Origin: Halothiobacillaceae bacterium
Lineage (GTDB): Bacteria > Pseudomonadota > Gammaproteobacteria > Halothiobacillales > Halothiobacillaceae
Length of the DNA stretch: 64,000 bases
Reading direction: 5' to 3'
Assembly: GCA_028696185.1 (NCBI GenBank)
Contig: JAQVHL010000005.1
Span: forward strand, 1-64,000
Shown: positions 19,516-27,912 of the stretch, piece after piece
Layout of the letters: every line of letters begins with the position of its first letter
Numbering within the stretch: the stretch's first letter is position 1
Translations under genes and position numbers: made by a program
The notes under the pieces: generated by a model
What the model was told of the DNA's origin: nothing
Database searches by the model: none
The model's input: only the letters and a program-made list of their open reading frames with translations

Positions 19516-20543
19516 GCCGCGCCCTCCGTGCAGCGATGGGTTCGCTCGACGAGGGCCGACAAGCGCCCCGCCACTGCCCCGCTGCGCAGCAACTCACCGG
19601 CACGGGCCACCCCTTCGATGAGCGAGGTGCACAGACCGGCCGCATACAGGGCGGCGCCCGCATTCAGGGCAAGGATGTCCCCGGCCGGCCCCGGCGTACC
19701 GGCAAACGCGGCCCGGATCAGCGCCAGGCTGTCTTCTGCCCCGGATACGCGCAGACCGTCCAGCGGCGCGCGCGGCAGGCCGAAATCTTCCGGCGCGACG
19801 CGATAGGAATACACCTCACCATCGCGCAACTCGGCGATGGACGTCGGCGCTGCGATGCTGATCTCATCCAGACCATCGTCCGAATGCACCACCAGGACAT
19901 GCCTGCTGCCCAGCTCGCGCATAACTTCAGCCATCGGCACCAACCAGGCCGGGTCGTAGACACCCAGCACCATGTTCGGCGCCCCGGCAGGATTGGTCAG
20001 CGGCCCCAGCAGATTGAACACCGTGCGCACCCCCATTTCACGGCGAGGGCCAATGGCATGCTTCATGGAACCATGATGGCGCGGCGCAAACATGAAGCCC
20101 ACGCCCAGTTCGCGGATACACTGCGCCACGCAGGCCGGAGAGACATCCAGCACCACCCCCGCCGCTTCGAGCAGATCGGCGCTCCCGGAACGGCTGGTCA
20201 CCGAGCGATTGCCATGCTTGGCCACATGCCCGCCCGCTTCGGCCACCACAAAGCAGCTCGCGGTGGACACATTGAACAGGCTGGAACCGTCCCCTCCGGT
20301 GCCCACGATATCGACCATATGCGGCACGCTCACATCCACCGGGGTGGACAACGAACGCATCACACGCGCGGCGGCGGCAATCTCGGCGACCGTTTCGCCC
20401 TTCATGGTCAGACCGACCAGAAATCCGCCGATCTGCGCTGGCGTTGCCTCGCCCTGCATTATCAGGCGCATGACGTCCTCCATCTCATCGCGCGACAAAT
20501 CCCGACGGGCGATCATCGCCCGGATGGCGGAAGGCATATCCAT
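19512..20543 (-). CDS. trpD: Anthranilate phosphoribosyltransferase
   Basis: 343 aa, usual length. The phosphoribosyl-pyrophosphate site [19 protein letters not shown] and the anthranilate-binding [19 protein letters not shown] are intact. The ATG at 20543 has GGAG nine bases upstream; an in-frame start at 20564 is possible. An MFS gene separates it from trpG, an unusual insertion in the trpG-trpD-trpC order. Confidence 0.96.
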   Translation of the reverse strand: MDMPSAIRAMIARRDLSRDEMEDVMRLIMQGEATPAQIGGFLVGLTMKGETVAEIAAAARVMRSLSTPVDVSVPHMVDIVGTGGDGSSLFNVSTASCFVVAEAGGHVAKHGNRSVTSRSGSADLLEAAGVVLDVSPACVAQCIRELGVGFMFAPRHHGSMKHAIGPRREMGVRTVFNLLGPLTNPAGAPNMVLGVYDPAWLVPMAEVMRELGSRHVLVVHSDDGLDEISIAAPTSIAELRDGEVYSYRVAPEDFGLPRAPLDGLRVSGAEDSLALIRAAFAGTPGPAGDILALNAGAALYAAGLCTSLIEGVARAGELLRSGAVAGRLSALVERTHRCTEGAA

Positions 20544-20607
20544 GGAGAACTCCGGAAAAAGCACGGAAAAACCAGGCGCCCGATTCTGCGGGCAGCTCGC
20601 GGACAGG

Positions 20608-21810
20608 TCAACTGGCGACCGTCGCTCGCGAGAAGCTCGCCCACCCCAGCCACAAAGCGAGGGCCAGGGCCGTCAGCACGAACATGCCCAGCGCCAGCGC
20701 ATCCACATTCGCGGAAAGGCGCGCGACCAGAAAGCTTGAGATCAGCCCGTTGGAAACCATCTGTGCAAACCCCATCAGCGCCGAGGCCATACCACGCCGC
20801 GCCGGGAAGCAATCCAGCGCCATCAGGGTCAACGCGGGCATGGCCAAGGCCATGCCCAGCGCATACACCGCCACCGGCGCAATCACGAACAAGAGCTGCG
20901 GCTCGGTCAGAACCGCAAGCCATAGATTGACCAGACTCGCCCCGCCCATCACCGCGAATCCTAGCCATACGGTCTGACGGGAGCTCAAACGTCCGGCCAG
21001 ACGTCCGGCCAGGGCGCTCCCCAGCACGATTCCCGAAACCACCGGCAGGAACAGGCGCCAGAAATCGTTCGCCCCACCGCCCAGATGCGTGTAAACCAGC
21101 TCGGGCGAGGCGGCGATATACAGGAACAAGCCGCCGAAGTTGAGCCCGAAGGTCAATGTCAGCAGCATGAATGGCCCGTGTCCGAGCGCACGAACATACG
21201 CCTTGCCAATCGACAGGGGGGCCAGACTCTGGCGCGCCGCGCGCGGCAGGGATTCCGGCATGGCCAGCACGCAAAGCAGGAGTATCGTCAGCCCCAGCAC
21301 AGCCAGAAAAAAGAACACCGAGCGCCAACCACCGAAATCCGCCAGCAATCCTCCCAAAACCGGGGCCAGCGCCGGGGCCACCGCAAAGAACAGCATCACA
21401 TTCGACATCACCCGCTGCGCCTGCGGCCCCTCGTACAAGTCGCGCACAACCGCACGACCGATCACCAGCCCCGCACCGGCAGCCAGCCCCTGCCCCACAC
21501 GCATCAGGATCAGCCCCTCGATGCTATCCACCAGAGCGCAACCCAACGAGGCCAGCGCGTAACCGACCAGCGCCAGGAGCACCACCGGCCGCCGCCCCAG
21601 ACTGTCCGACAACGGGCCATAGACCAGCATCATCAGACCGAAGGCAAACAGATAATAAGAAAGCGTTCCCTGCATCGCCTCGGGCGAGGCAGACAGCTCG
21701 GACGCGATGGCAGGAAAGGACGGCAGGTAGGTATCGAGAGTGAACGGCGCCAGCATGGACAGCGCCGCCACCACCAGTGCAACGCGCAAGGCCGAGGGAG
21801 ACGAATTCAC
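20608..21810 (-). CDS. Bcr/CflA-type MFS drug-efflux transporter
   Basis: About 400 aa with 12 transmembrane segments. The signatures are PFTLDTYLPSFPAIASELSA in the first helix/loop, YGPLSDSLGRRPVVLL (motif A) and VGQGLAAGAGLVIGRAVVRDL. Bcr/CflA members export bicyclomycin, sulfonamides or cysteine in other bacteria. The start is uncertain: a GTG at 21810 gives the usual short N-terminus, while a GTG at 21849 would overlap trpG by 26 bp; neither has a clear ribosome site. It lies between trpG and trpD on the same strand and is probably in the same transcript. Confidence 0.85.
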   Translation of the reverse strand: MNSSPSALRVALVVAALSMLAPFTLDTYLPSFPAIASELSASPEAMQGTLSYYLFAFGLMMLVYGPLSDSLGRRPVVLLALVGYALASLGCALVDSIEGLILMRVGQGLAAGAGLVIGRAVVRDLYEGPQAQRVMSNVMLFFAVAPALAPVLGGLLADFGGWRSVFFFLAVLGLTILLLCVLAMPESLPRAARQSLAPLSIGKAYVRALGHGPFMLLTLTFGLNFGGLFLYIAASPELVYTHLGGGANDFWRLFLPVVSGIVLGSALAGRLAGRLSSRQTVWLGFAVMGGASLVNLWLAVLTEPQLLFVIAPVAVYALGMALAMPALTLMALDCFPARRGMASALMGFAQMVSNGLISSFLVARLSANVDALALGMFVLTALALALWLGWASFSRATVAS

Positions 21811-21823
21811 TCCAGGCAGCCGG

Positions 21824-22426
21824 TCAACCGGCCTGACGCCGGCCACCACGCTGAGCCAGGAAATTGGCCAGCAGCGTGTGACCGTGCTCGGTCAGGATGG
21901 ACTCGGGATGGAACTGCACCCCCTCCACCATGAACTCGCGATGGCGCAAGCCCATGATCTCATCGACCGAGCCATCGGGATGGGCGGTCCAGGCAGTGAT
22001 TTCCAGGCAATCCGGCAAGGACGCACGCTCCACGACCAGCGAATGATACCGCGTCGCATCGAAGGGATTGGGCAAACCGGCGAACACCCCCACGCCCGTG
22101 TGGAAAATGGGCGAGGTCTTGCCGTGCATCACCTCACGCGCATGCACCACCTTGCCGCCAAAGGCCTGCCCCAGGGCCTGATGGCCCAGACAAACACCAA
22201 AAATCGGCAGGCGGCCAGCAAAATGCCGCAGCACATCCAGCGAAATCCCCGCCTCGTTGGGCGAACAGGGGCCGGGCGAGATCATCAGATGATCCGGCGC
22301 CATGGCCTCGATCGCATCGAGCGTCAGCGCATCGTTGCGCTCCACCCGCACCTCGGCGCCCAGTTCCCCGAGATATTGCACGAGGTTGTAGGTAAAGCTG
22401 TCATAGTTGTCGATCATCAGGAGCAT
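21824..22426 (-). CDS. trpG: Anthranilate synthase glutamine amidotransferase subunit (TrpG/PabA)
   Basis: 200 aa class I glutamine amidotransferase. It begins [19 protein letters not shown]. The nucleophile Cys is in [18 protein letters not shown], and the His/Glu of the triad are in [14 protein letters not shown]. It feeds ammonia to TrpE (or PabB). The ATG at 22426 has GAGG upstream; longer in-frame starts add non-family sequence. TrpE is absent from the window. Confidence 0.94.
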   Translation of the reverse strand: MLLMIDNYDSFTYNLVQYLGELGAEVRVERNDALTLDAIEAMAPDHLMISPGPCSPNEAGISLDVLRHFAGRLPIFGVCLGHQALGQAFGGKVVHAREVMHGKTSPIFHTGVGVFAGLPNPFDATRYHSLVVERASLPDCLEITAWTAHPDGSVDEIMGLRHREFMVEGVQFHPESILTEHGHTLLANFLAQRGGRRQAG

Positions 22427-22554
22427 GGAAAATACAACCTCGCGATTGGACCCGCCGGGTTTCACACCCAGCAAGGCATCGATTATCCGCGTCCCCCGCA
22501 CGCATTGCCAGCGCGAGGGCACCCGGCCCGCCGGCCGGGCAGGCAGGCTTCGGC

Positions 22555-24204
22555 TCAGGCCGGGATATCCGGAATCAAGCCCAGTTTCTCCAGACGATAA
22601 CGGAACTGGCGGGCCGTCAATCCAAGCAGCAGCGCCGCGCGGGTCTTATTGCCCCCGGTGCGGCGCAGGGCGTCGAGCAAGGCATCGGCTTCGTCCTCGC
22701 GCACCCAGCGATACCCACGCAAACCTTCGGGCAACCCCAGCTGCGACGGCGCAGAAGCGGGCGCAGGGGGCGTCTCGTGCAGGGTGCTGCGCGAGGTGCC
22801 GGCTTCAAGGTGGGTTTCAATATTGGCTTCGTGATGCAGAATCAGCTCGATATCCTCGACGCGGATCTCCCCATCCTGCGCGATGAGCACCGCTCGCTTG
22901 ACCACGTTTTCCAGCTGCCGGATGTTTCCGGGCCAGTTGTACCGTTCCAGCCGCTCCAGCACGCCGGCACCAAAGTTGGTGTTGCGGTCATACTCATGAC
23001 AGGCCACCAGCAGGAAATGCCGGGCCAGCCGCCGTACATCACCCGCCCGGTCGCGCAAGGGCGGCAGGTGGATGGGGAAAACGTTCAGGCGATAGAACAG
23101 GTCGATGCGGAAACGCCCCTCATTGACCGCTTTTTGCAGATTCTTATGCGTGGCGGCGACGATGCGCACATCCACCGGGATGTCCCGCGTGCCACCGACC
23201 CGCTTGATGAGCTGCTTTTCCAGCACATGCAAGAGCTTGGATTGCAGATCGAGGGCCAGATCACCTATCTCGTCAAGAAACAGCGTACCGCCGCTGGCCA
23301 GCTCGACGATCCCCTTCTTGGTCTGTACCGCACCGGTGAAGGCGCCTTTTTCATGCCCGAAAAGCTCCGATTCCAGCAGGTGCTCGGGAATGGCCGCACA
23401 GTTGATGGCCATGAAGGGGCCTTCGCCACGCAGGCTGGACAGATGCACCATGCGCGCGAATTTTTCCTTGCCGGTTCCCGACTCACCCGTCAGCAGGACG
23501 GTCGCCTGAGTGGGCGCCACATGCAGGGCCTGACGCAGGGCCTGACGCAGGGCCGGGCTTTCGCCCAGAATGCCATGCGCCCCTTCCACCTGCTGATCCA
23601 GCGCCTGCTTAAGGGCACGGTTCTCATCCGCGAGCAGGGCGGTACGCTCCTCGATCAGCGCATTCAGACGCAGAATCTGCGCAATGAACGTCGCCATGAC
23701 CCGCAGCAGGACGATATCGCGACTGAACGGCCGGTTGCGACGGCGCAGACGATGCGCACCCAGCACCCCCAGGGTGACCTGATCGTGCTGGATCGGCACG
23801 GCAAGAAACGACACGGTCTCCTGGGGCAGAGTGCTGCGCTGCACGGCACGGGTCAGGTACATCGGCTCATCATCGACATCCTGCACCACCGCCGCCTGGC
23901 CGCTGCGCATCACCTGGCCGGTGATTCCCTCACTGGGCCCGTACCGTCCGCGCGCACGTTCCTCGGGCGTCAGGCCATAGGCATAGCGGATATGCAAGGC
24001 GCCACTGACCGGATCCTCCAGCACGACGCGCCCCCGGTTCAGCCCCACCATCTGCGACATGAGACGCAGGATGCCCGTCACGGCGATGTCAGGCGTCGTG
24101 GCATGGGCCAGCAATCGCGCGGCCTCGTGGATAACGAGCAGATCGGCCTCCTTTTCTTCCTCCTGCGCTACGGAAGGCATATTGGGCAGAATCAGATCGT
24201 TCAT
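22555..24204 (-). CDS. Sigma54-dependent activator, GAF-AAA+-HTH (NifA-like)
   Basis: 549 aa. An N-terminal GAF domain (about residues 25-190) is followed by a AAA+ domain with Walker [13 protein letters not shown], the sigma54-contacting GAFTGA motif in [13 protein letters not shown], Walker [11 protein letters not shown] and the arginine-finger region. A Fis-type HTH at the C-terminus (about 515-545) contains [20 protein letters not shown]. The layout matches NifA and related activators, but no nif genes are present. It diverges from the nitrate-type ABC transporter, whose promoter is of the -24/-12 class, so regulating that operon is the simplest role. The ATG at 24204 has CGGGGTT upstream. 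Confidence 0.9.
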   Translation of the reverse strand: MNDLILPNMPSVAQEEEKEADLLVIHEAARLLAHATTPDIAVTGILRLMSQMVGLNRGRVVLEDPVSGALHIRYAYGLTPEERARGRYGPSEGITGQVMRSGQAAVVQDVDDEPMYLTRAVQRSTLPQETVSFLAVPIQHDQVTLGVLGAHRLRRRNRPFSRDIVLLRVMATFIAQILRLNALIEERTALLADENRALKQALDQQVEGAHGILGESPALRQALRQALHVAPTQATVLLTGESGTGKEKFARMVHLSSLRGEGPFMAINCAAIPEHLLESELFGHEKGAFTGAVQTKKGIVELASGGTLFLDEIGDLALDLQSKLLHVLEKQLIKRVGGTRDIPVDVRIVAATHKNLQKAVNEGRFRIDLFYRLNVFPIHLPPLRDRAGDVRRLARHFLLVACHEYDRNTNFGAGVLERLERYNWPGNIRQLENVVKRAVLIAQDGEIRVEDIELILHHEANIETHLEAGTSRSTLHETPPAPASAPSQLGLPEGLRGYRWVREDEADALLDALRRTGGNKTRAALLLGLTARQFRYRLEKLGLIPDIPA

Positions 24205-24341
24205 GGCGAACCCCGGCAACAAGTAACGAATACAGCCACCAAAGCAAGAAACAAGCCGCCTTTGTTTAACATTGTCCAGCAATGCCGTGCGTCATCGGCA
24301 AGGTTCGCTGCCCATTCACCGCGCACTGTCCATGTCCGTCA

Positions 24342-24358
24342 TGCACCAAGATGATGCA
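24342..24358. promoter_or_regulatory. NtrC-like activator palindrome upstream of nrtA
   Basis: TGCACCAAGATGATGCA differs from the consensus NtrC site (TGCACCA-N3-TGGTGCA) by one base. It lies about 75 bp upstream of the -24/-12 promoter, a normal enhancer distance. A second dyad, TGCCG-N8-CGGCA at 24283-24300, is also in this interval. Which protein binds (NtrC or the adjacent GAF-AAA+ activator) is not known. Confidence 0.55.
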
Positions 24359-24432
24359 GCACCCGGCTTGCCGCCGGACAGCCCAGCGCCGCACACGCCC
24401 GAATCACGCACCACGACGCGCTTTCAGCCAAC

Positions 24433-24448
24433 TGGCACGGCCTCTGCA
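24433..24448 (+). promoter_or_regulatory. Sigma54 (-24/-12) promoter of the nrtABC operon
   Basis: TGGCACGGCCTCTGCA. The -24 element TGGCAC is perfect, the spacing GG-N10-GC is exact, and the -12 element is CTGCA (consensus TTGCA). The predicted transcript would begin near 24459, giving a leader of about 36 nt with AGGAG before the nrtA ATG. The divergent gene encodes a sigma54 activator. Confidence 0.75.
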
Positions 24449-24494
24449 TTCTCCCAACCCGACGTCCCCACCGTGGAAGACCAGGAGAAACGCC

Positions 24495-25868
24495 ATGTCC
24501 GCCTTCAAGAATCCCTTCGACTTCAGCCTCCGCCTCAAAGGGGGCTGCACCTGCGGCAAACACCACAGCCAGGCCGAGCATGACGCCGAACAGGCACGCC
24601 TGAATGAGCCCAAGGAAGAGGAAGCCGCGCTGAATCGTGTCATCGAATCGGCCGTCGTCCGCGCCCTGTTCCCGCACGACGAGACCCGCCGCGCCTTTCT
24701 CAAGGCCGTTGGCGCCGGCACCGCCATGGCGGCGCTCTCCAGCCTGTTCCCGATGGGCGCCGCCCAGGCACTGGCCGCCGAAGGCGGACCGCTGGAAAAG
24801 AAAAACCTCAAGGTCGGCTTCGTGCCCATCACCTGCGCCACACCCATCATCATGGCCAAACCCATGGGGTTTTATGAGCGCGAAGGGCTGGATGTCGAAG
24901 TCATCAAGACGGCCGGCTGGGCCCTGGTGCGCGACAAAGTGCTGAATGCCGAATACGACGCTTCGCACATGCTCTCCCCCATGCCGATTGCCGCCAGCAT
25001 GGGTCTGGGCGCCACCCCGAACCCGACGATGGTCGCCACCATCCAGAACATCAACGGCCAGGCGATCACGATGCACGTCAAGCACAAGGACAATCGCGAT
25101 CCGAAAAACTGGAAGGGCATGAAGTTCGGCATCCCGTTCGAATACTCCATGCACAACCTGCTCTTGCGCTACTACCTGGCCGAACACGGCATCGACCCGG
25201 ACAAGGACGTGCAACTGACCGTGATCGCACCGCCGGAGATGGTCGCGAACCTGCGCGCCGGCAACATCGACGGCTTCCTCGGCCCGGAACCCTTCAATCA
25301 ACGTGCCGTATTCGAGGGCGCAGGCTTCATCCAGGTGCTGTCCAAGGATCTCTGGGAGGGGCACCCCTGCTGCGCCTTCGGCGTGACCGAGAAGTTCGTC
25401 AAGGAAGCCCCGAACACCTTCTCCGCACTCTTCCGTGCCATCGCCAACGCCACGGTCTACGCACACAAGCCGGAGAACCGCCCGGCCATCATCGAAGCCA
25501 TCGCCCCGGCCAACTACCTGAACCAGCCCATCCCGGTACTGCAGCAGGTCATGACCGGCAAGTTCGCCGACGGACTGGGCCATGTACAGAACGTACCGGA
25601 TCGCGCGGACTTCGACCCCTTCCCCTGGCAGTCGATGGGCGTGTGGATCCTCACCCAGCTCAAGCGCTGGGGCTACATCAAGCAGGACATCGACTACAAG
25701 CAGATCGCCGAACAGATCTTCCTTGCCACCGACGCGCGCGCACGCCTGAAAGACATGGGCCTGGACGCACCGGCAGAGAACTACAAGACGCACACCATCA
25801 TGGGCAAGGTGTTCGACCCCATGCAACCGAAGGCCTACGTGGAATCCTTCGCCATCCGGAGAAGCTGA
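24495..25868 (+). CDS. nrtA: Nitrate/nitrite ABC transporter substrate-binding protein (CmpA/NrtA family)
   Basis: 457 aa. It is a periplasmic binding protein of the NrtA/CmpA type: KVGFVPITCATPIIMAKPMGFYEREGLDVEV, AGWALVRDKVL and a C-terminal half with FDPFPWQSMGVWIL. A Tat signal (RRAFLKAVGAGTAMAAL) begins only at residue 65. The unusually long N-region holds a cysteine/histidine cluster, GCTCGKHHSQAEH (C18, C20, H23, H24). The ATG at 24495 has AGGAG upstream. Family members bind nitrate, nitrite, cyanate or bicarbonate, so the substrate is not fixed by sequence; the sigma54/NtrC-type promoter favours a nitrogen compound. Confidence 0.88.
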   Translation: MSAFKNPFDFSLRLKGGCTCGKHHSQAEHDAEQARLNEPKEEEAALNRVIESAVVRALFPHDETRRAFLKAVGAGTAMAALSSLFPMGAAQALAAEGGPLEKKNLKVGFVPITCATPIIMAKPMGFYEREGLDVEVIKTAGWALVRDKVLNAEYDASHMLSPMPIAASMGLGATPNPTMVATIQNINGQAITMHVKHKDNRDPKNWKGMKFGIPFEYSMHNLLLRYYLAEHGIDPDKDVQLTVIAPPEMVANLRAGNIDGFLGPEPFNQRAVFEGAGFIQVLSKDLWEGHPCCAFGVTEKFVKEAPNTFSALFRAIANATVYAHKPENRPAIIEAIAPANYLNQPIPVLQQVMTGKFADGLGHVQNVPDRADFDPFPWQSMGVWILTQLKRWGYIKQDIDYKQIAEQIFLATDARARLKDMGLDAPAENYKTHTIMGKVFDPMQPKAYVESFAIRRS

Positions 25869-25869
25869 C

Positions 25870-26715
25870 ATGGCGCGCTCACTCACCCTGCGCGCGTGGA
25901 TCGTTTCCACCGCGCTGCTTCTTGTATTCATCGGCATCTGGCAGATCGGCACCCTGCCCAAGACCGGCAGCGGTGCAACCGCTTATGCCGATCCGGAGTA
26001 CGCTGCCCTGATGGGGGGGGCCTCGACGCAAAGCGCGGGCCTGCCCACACCGGCCGCCGTGGGCCAGACCTTTGTACAGATGCTGTCCAACCCGTTCTAC
26101 GACAACGGCCCCAATGACAAGGGGATCGGCATTCAGCTGGGCTGGTCGCTGGCCCGTGTGCTGGCGGGCTTCTTCCTCGCCGCACTGGTTGCCGTTCCAC
26201 TTGGGTTCGTTATCGGCATGTCGCCCCTGATGTACAAGGCACTGAACCCGTACATCCAGCTCTTGAAGCCAATCTCGCCGCTCGCCTGGATGCCGCTTGC
26301 GCTGTACACCATCAAGGATGCGGGCACCTCCTCGATCTTCGTGATCTTCATCTGCTCGATCTGGCCGATGATGATCAACACCGCGCATGGCGTGGCCTCG
26401 GTCAAGAAAGACTGGTTGAACGTGGCCCGCACCCTGGAGGTCAACCCGCTGAAAACGGCCTTCCTTGTCATCCTGCCGGCCGCCGCACCGACCATTCTGA
26501 CCGGCATGCGCATCTCCATGGGCATTGCCTGGCTCGTGATCGTCGCAGCGGAAATGCTCGTAGGCGGCACAGGTATCGGTTACTTCGTGTGGAACGAGTG
26601 GAACAACCTCAATCTCTCCAACGTGATCTTCGCCATCCTCATGATCGGCGCGGTCGGCATGCTGCTCGACATGATCTTCGGCTGGCTGACCCGCTTCGTT
26701 ACCTACCAGGAGTAA
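25870..26715 (+). CDS. nrtB: Nitrate-type ABC transporter permease
   Basis: 281 aa, with about six transmembrane helices and the BPD-transport inner-membrane loop: VARTLEVNPLKTAFLVILPAAAPTILTGMRI (EAA-type motif split here in the middle). The ATG lies one base after the nrtA stop. NAYxxTxWxxD-like insertion sequences in the N-terminal loop (residues 35-85) are typical of NrtB. Confidence 0.9.
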   Translation: MARSLTLRAWIVSTALLLVFIGIWQIGTLPKTGSGATAYADPEYAALMGGASTQSAGLPTPAAVGQTFVQMLSNPFYDNGPNDKGIGIQLGWSLARVLAGFFLAALVAVPLGFVIGMSPLMYKALNPYIQLLKPISPLAWMPLALYTIKDAGTSSIFVIFICSIWPMMINTAHGVASVKKDWLNVARTLEVNPLKTAFLVILPAAAPTILTGMRISMGIAWLVIVAAEMLVGGTGIGYFVWNEWNNLNLSNVIFAILMIGAVGMLLDMIFGWLTRFVTYQE

Positions 26716-26720
26716 GCGCC

Positions 26721-27584
26721 ATGACCCAACCCTTCCTCAAGGTCGAAGGCCTGAAAAAAATCTTCCCCGGCCTCGGCGGCGCAGCGCCCGTCACGGTCTT
26801 CGACCACATTCACTTCGGCATCGAGAAAGGCGATTTTGCCTGCATCATAGGCCACTCCGGCTGCGGCAAGAGCACCATCCTCAATGTGCTCGCCGGACTG
26901 GACGAGGCCAGCGACGGCGTGGTGCTGATGGACGGGCGCGAAGTCGCCGGCCCAAGCCTCGACCGGGGCGTTGTGTTCCAGAGCCACGCCCTGATGCCCT
27001 GGCTTACCGTCAGCGAGAATGTCGGTTTTGCCGTCAAGTCGCGCTGGCCGGAGTGGTCCCGCGAACAGGTGCGCGAACACGCCCGCAAATACATCGAGAT
27101 GGTCGGCCTGGGGCACGCGATGGACAAAAAGCCGCACCAGCTCTCAGGCGGCATGAAACAGCGCGTCGGCATCGCCCGCGCCTTCTCCATCGAACCGAAA
27201 ATGCTGCTCATGGACGAGCCCTTTGGCGCGCTGGATGCGCTCACCCGCGGGGTGATTCAGGACGAGCTGGTAAAAATCTGTGCGGCCACGCAACAAACCG
27301 TGTTCATGATCACCCACGACGTGGACGAGGCCATCCTGCTCGCCGACAAGATTCTGCTGATGTCCAACGGCCCGCAGGCCAAAATCGCGGAAATCGTTGA
27401 AAACACACTGCCTCGCCCGCGCAGTCGGGTGGAAATGCACCACAACCCAAACTTCTACGCGCTGCGCAACCACTTGGTCGATTTTCTCGTCAGCCGCTCG
27501 AAGAAAATCGCCGAAGGCGAGCTACCGAAGGACTACAGCCCGGAGCATCCGCCCATCATCCGCCCTATGGCGAAAGCCGCCTGA
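26721..27584 (+). CDS. nrtC: Nitrate-type ABC transporter ATP-binding protein
   Basis: 287 aa single-domain ATPase (NrtD-like, without the extra substrate-binding domain of cyanobacterial NrtC). Walker A is GHSGCGKSTILNVLAG, the signature is LSGGMKQRVGIARAF, and Walker B is MLLMDEPFGALDALTR, followed by the His switch ITHDVDEAI. The C-terminus carries a 40-residue extension (YALRNHLVDFLVSRSKKIAE). It is the last gene of the operon and is followed by a strong terminator. The symbol could equally be nrtD. Confidence 0.9.
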   Translation: MTQPFLKVEGLKKIFPGLGGAAPVTVFDHIHFGIEKGDFACIIGHSGCGKSTILNVLAGLDEASDGVVLMDGREVAGPSLDRGVVFQSHALMPWLTVSENVGFAVKSRWPEWSREQVREHARKYIEMVGLGHAMDKKPHQLSGGMKQRVGIARAFSIEPKMLLMDEPFGALDALTRGVIQDELVKICAATQQTVFMITHDVDEAILLADKILLMSNGPQAKIAEIVENTLPRPRSRVEMHHNPNFYALRNHLVDFLVSRSKKIAEGELPKDYSPEHPPIIRPMAKAA

Positions 27585-27599
27585 CCACACAAAATCAAC

Positions 27600-27642
27600 C
27601 GAGGCATTTCACGCACCAATGCGTGAAATGCCTCGTTTTTTT
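27600..27642 (+). terminator. Intrinsic terminator of nrtABC
   Basis: A 16-bp perfect stem (CGAGGCATTTCACGCA and its complement) with loop CCAA, followed by seven T residues. Confidence 0.95.
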
Positions 27643-27688
27643 ATCAAGACCCGCCGCTTTGTTCCCACACACATCAACGGCTTATTCC

Positions 27689-27704
27689 TGGCACACAAAC
27701 TGCG
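27689..27704 (+). promoter_or_regulatory. Candidate sigma54 promoter upstream of the bd-like oxidase
   Basis: TGGCACACAAACTGCG has a perfect -24 hexamer and exact GG-N10-GC spacing, with CTGC at -12 as in the nrtA promoter. The last base of the -12 element is off consensus. It lies about 210 bp before the start codon, so it may also be a chance match. Confidence 0.4.
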
Positions 27705-27821
27705 ATTTCATAATCTACGCTTATGGTTCATGAAGGCGCCATCGCCGAATGCAAAACTGAGCTGTCCGCTCAGTTGCATGGCCCTCTGCATGCGCGCATA
27801 ATTGATATGCACTAAAAATTT

Positions 27822-27854
27822 CTTATGCCTTCGGGGCCGTCCCGAAGGCATAAG
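27822..27854. repeat. 14-bp perfect inverted repeat in the oxidase leader
   Basis: CTTATGCCTTCGGG, a 5-nt loop GCCGT, then CCCGAAGGCATAAG. There is no T run, so it is not a terminator. In RNA it would form a very stable hairpin ending about 46 nt before the ribosome site. In DNA it could be an operator. Confidence 0.7.
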
Positions 27855-27912
27855 ACCGAACAGCCGGCGCAAGCCGGGTTTGTGTCCCTGCCAACCTCAC
27901 AGGAGGATCCTT

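Larger units (their letters stand above)
27585..27912 (+). other. Intergenic region between nrtABC and the bd-like oxidase operon
   Basis: 328 bp without a convincing gene. It holds, in order, the nrt terminator (27600-27642), a -24/-12-like element (27689-27704), an AT-rich stretch with a possible -10 CATAAT at 27709-27714, and a 14-bp perfect inverted repeat (27822-27854). The AGGAGG ribosome site of the oxidase gene is at 27901-27906. The mRNA leader would be about 200 nt. Confidence 0.6.

Noticed and set aside
24407-24421. Possible second NtrC half-site (CGCACCAC) close to the sigma54 promoter
   Set aside because: Only one half-site matches and the spacing is wrong.
27803-27817. FNR-like site (TTGAT-N4-ACTAA) before the oxidase
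   Set aside because: Only three of five bases match in the second half-site, so it falls below what I would call.
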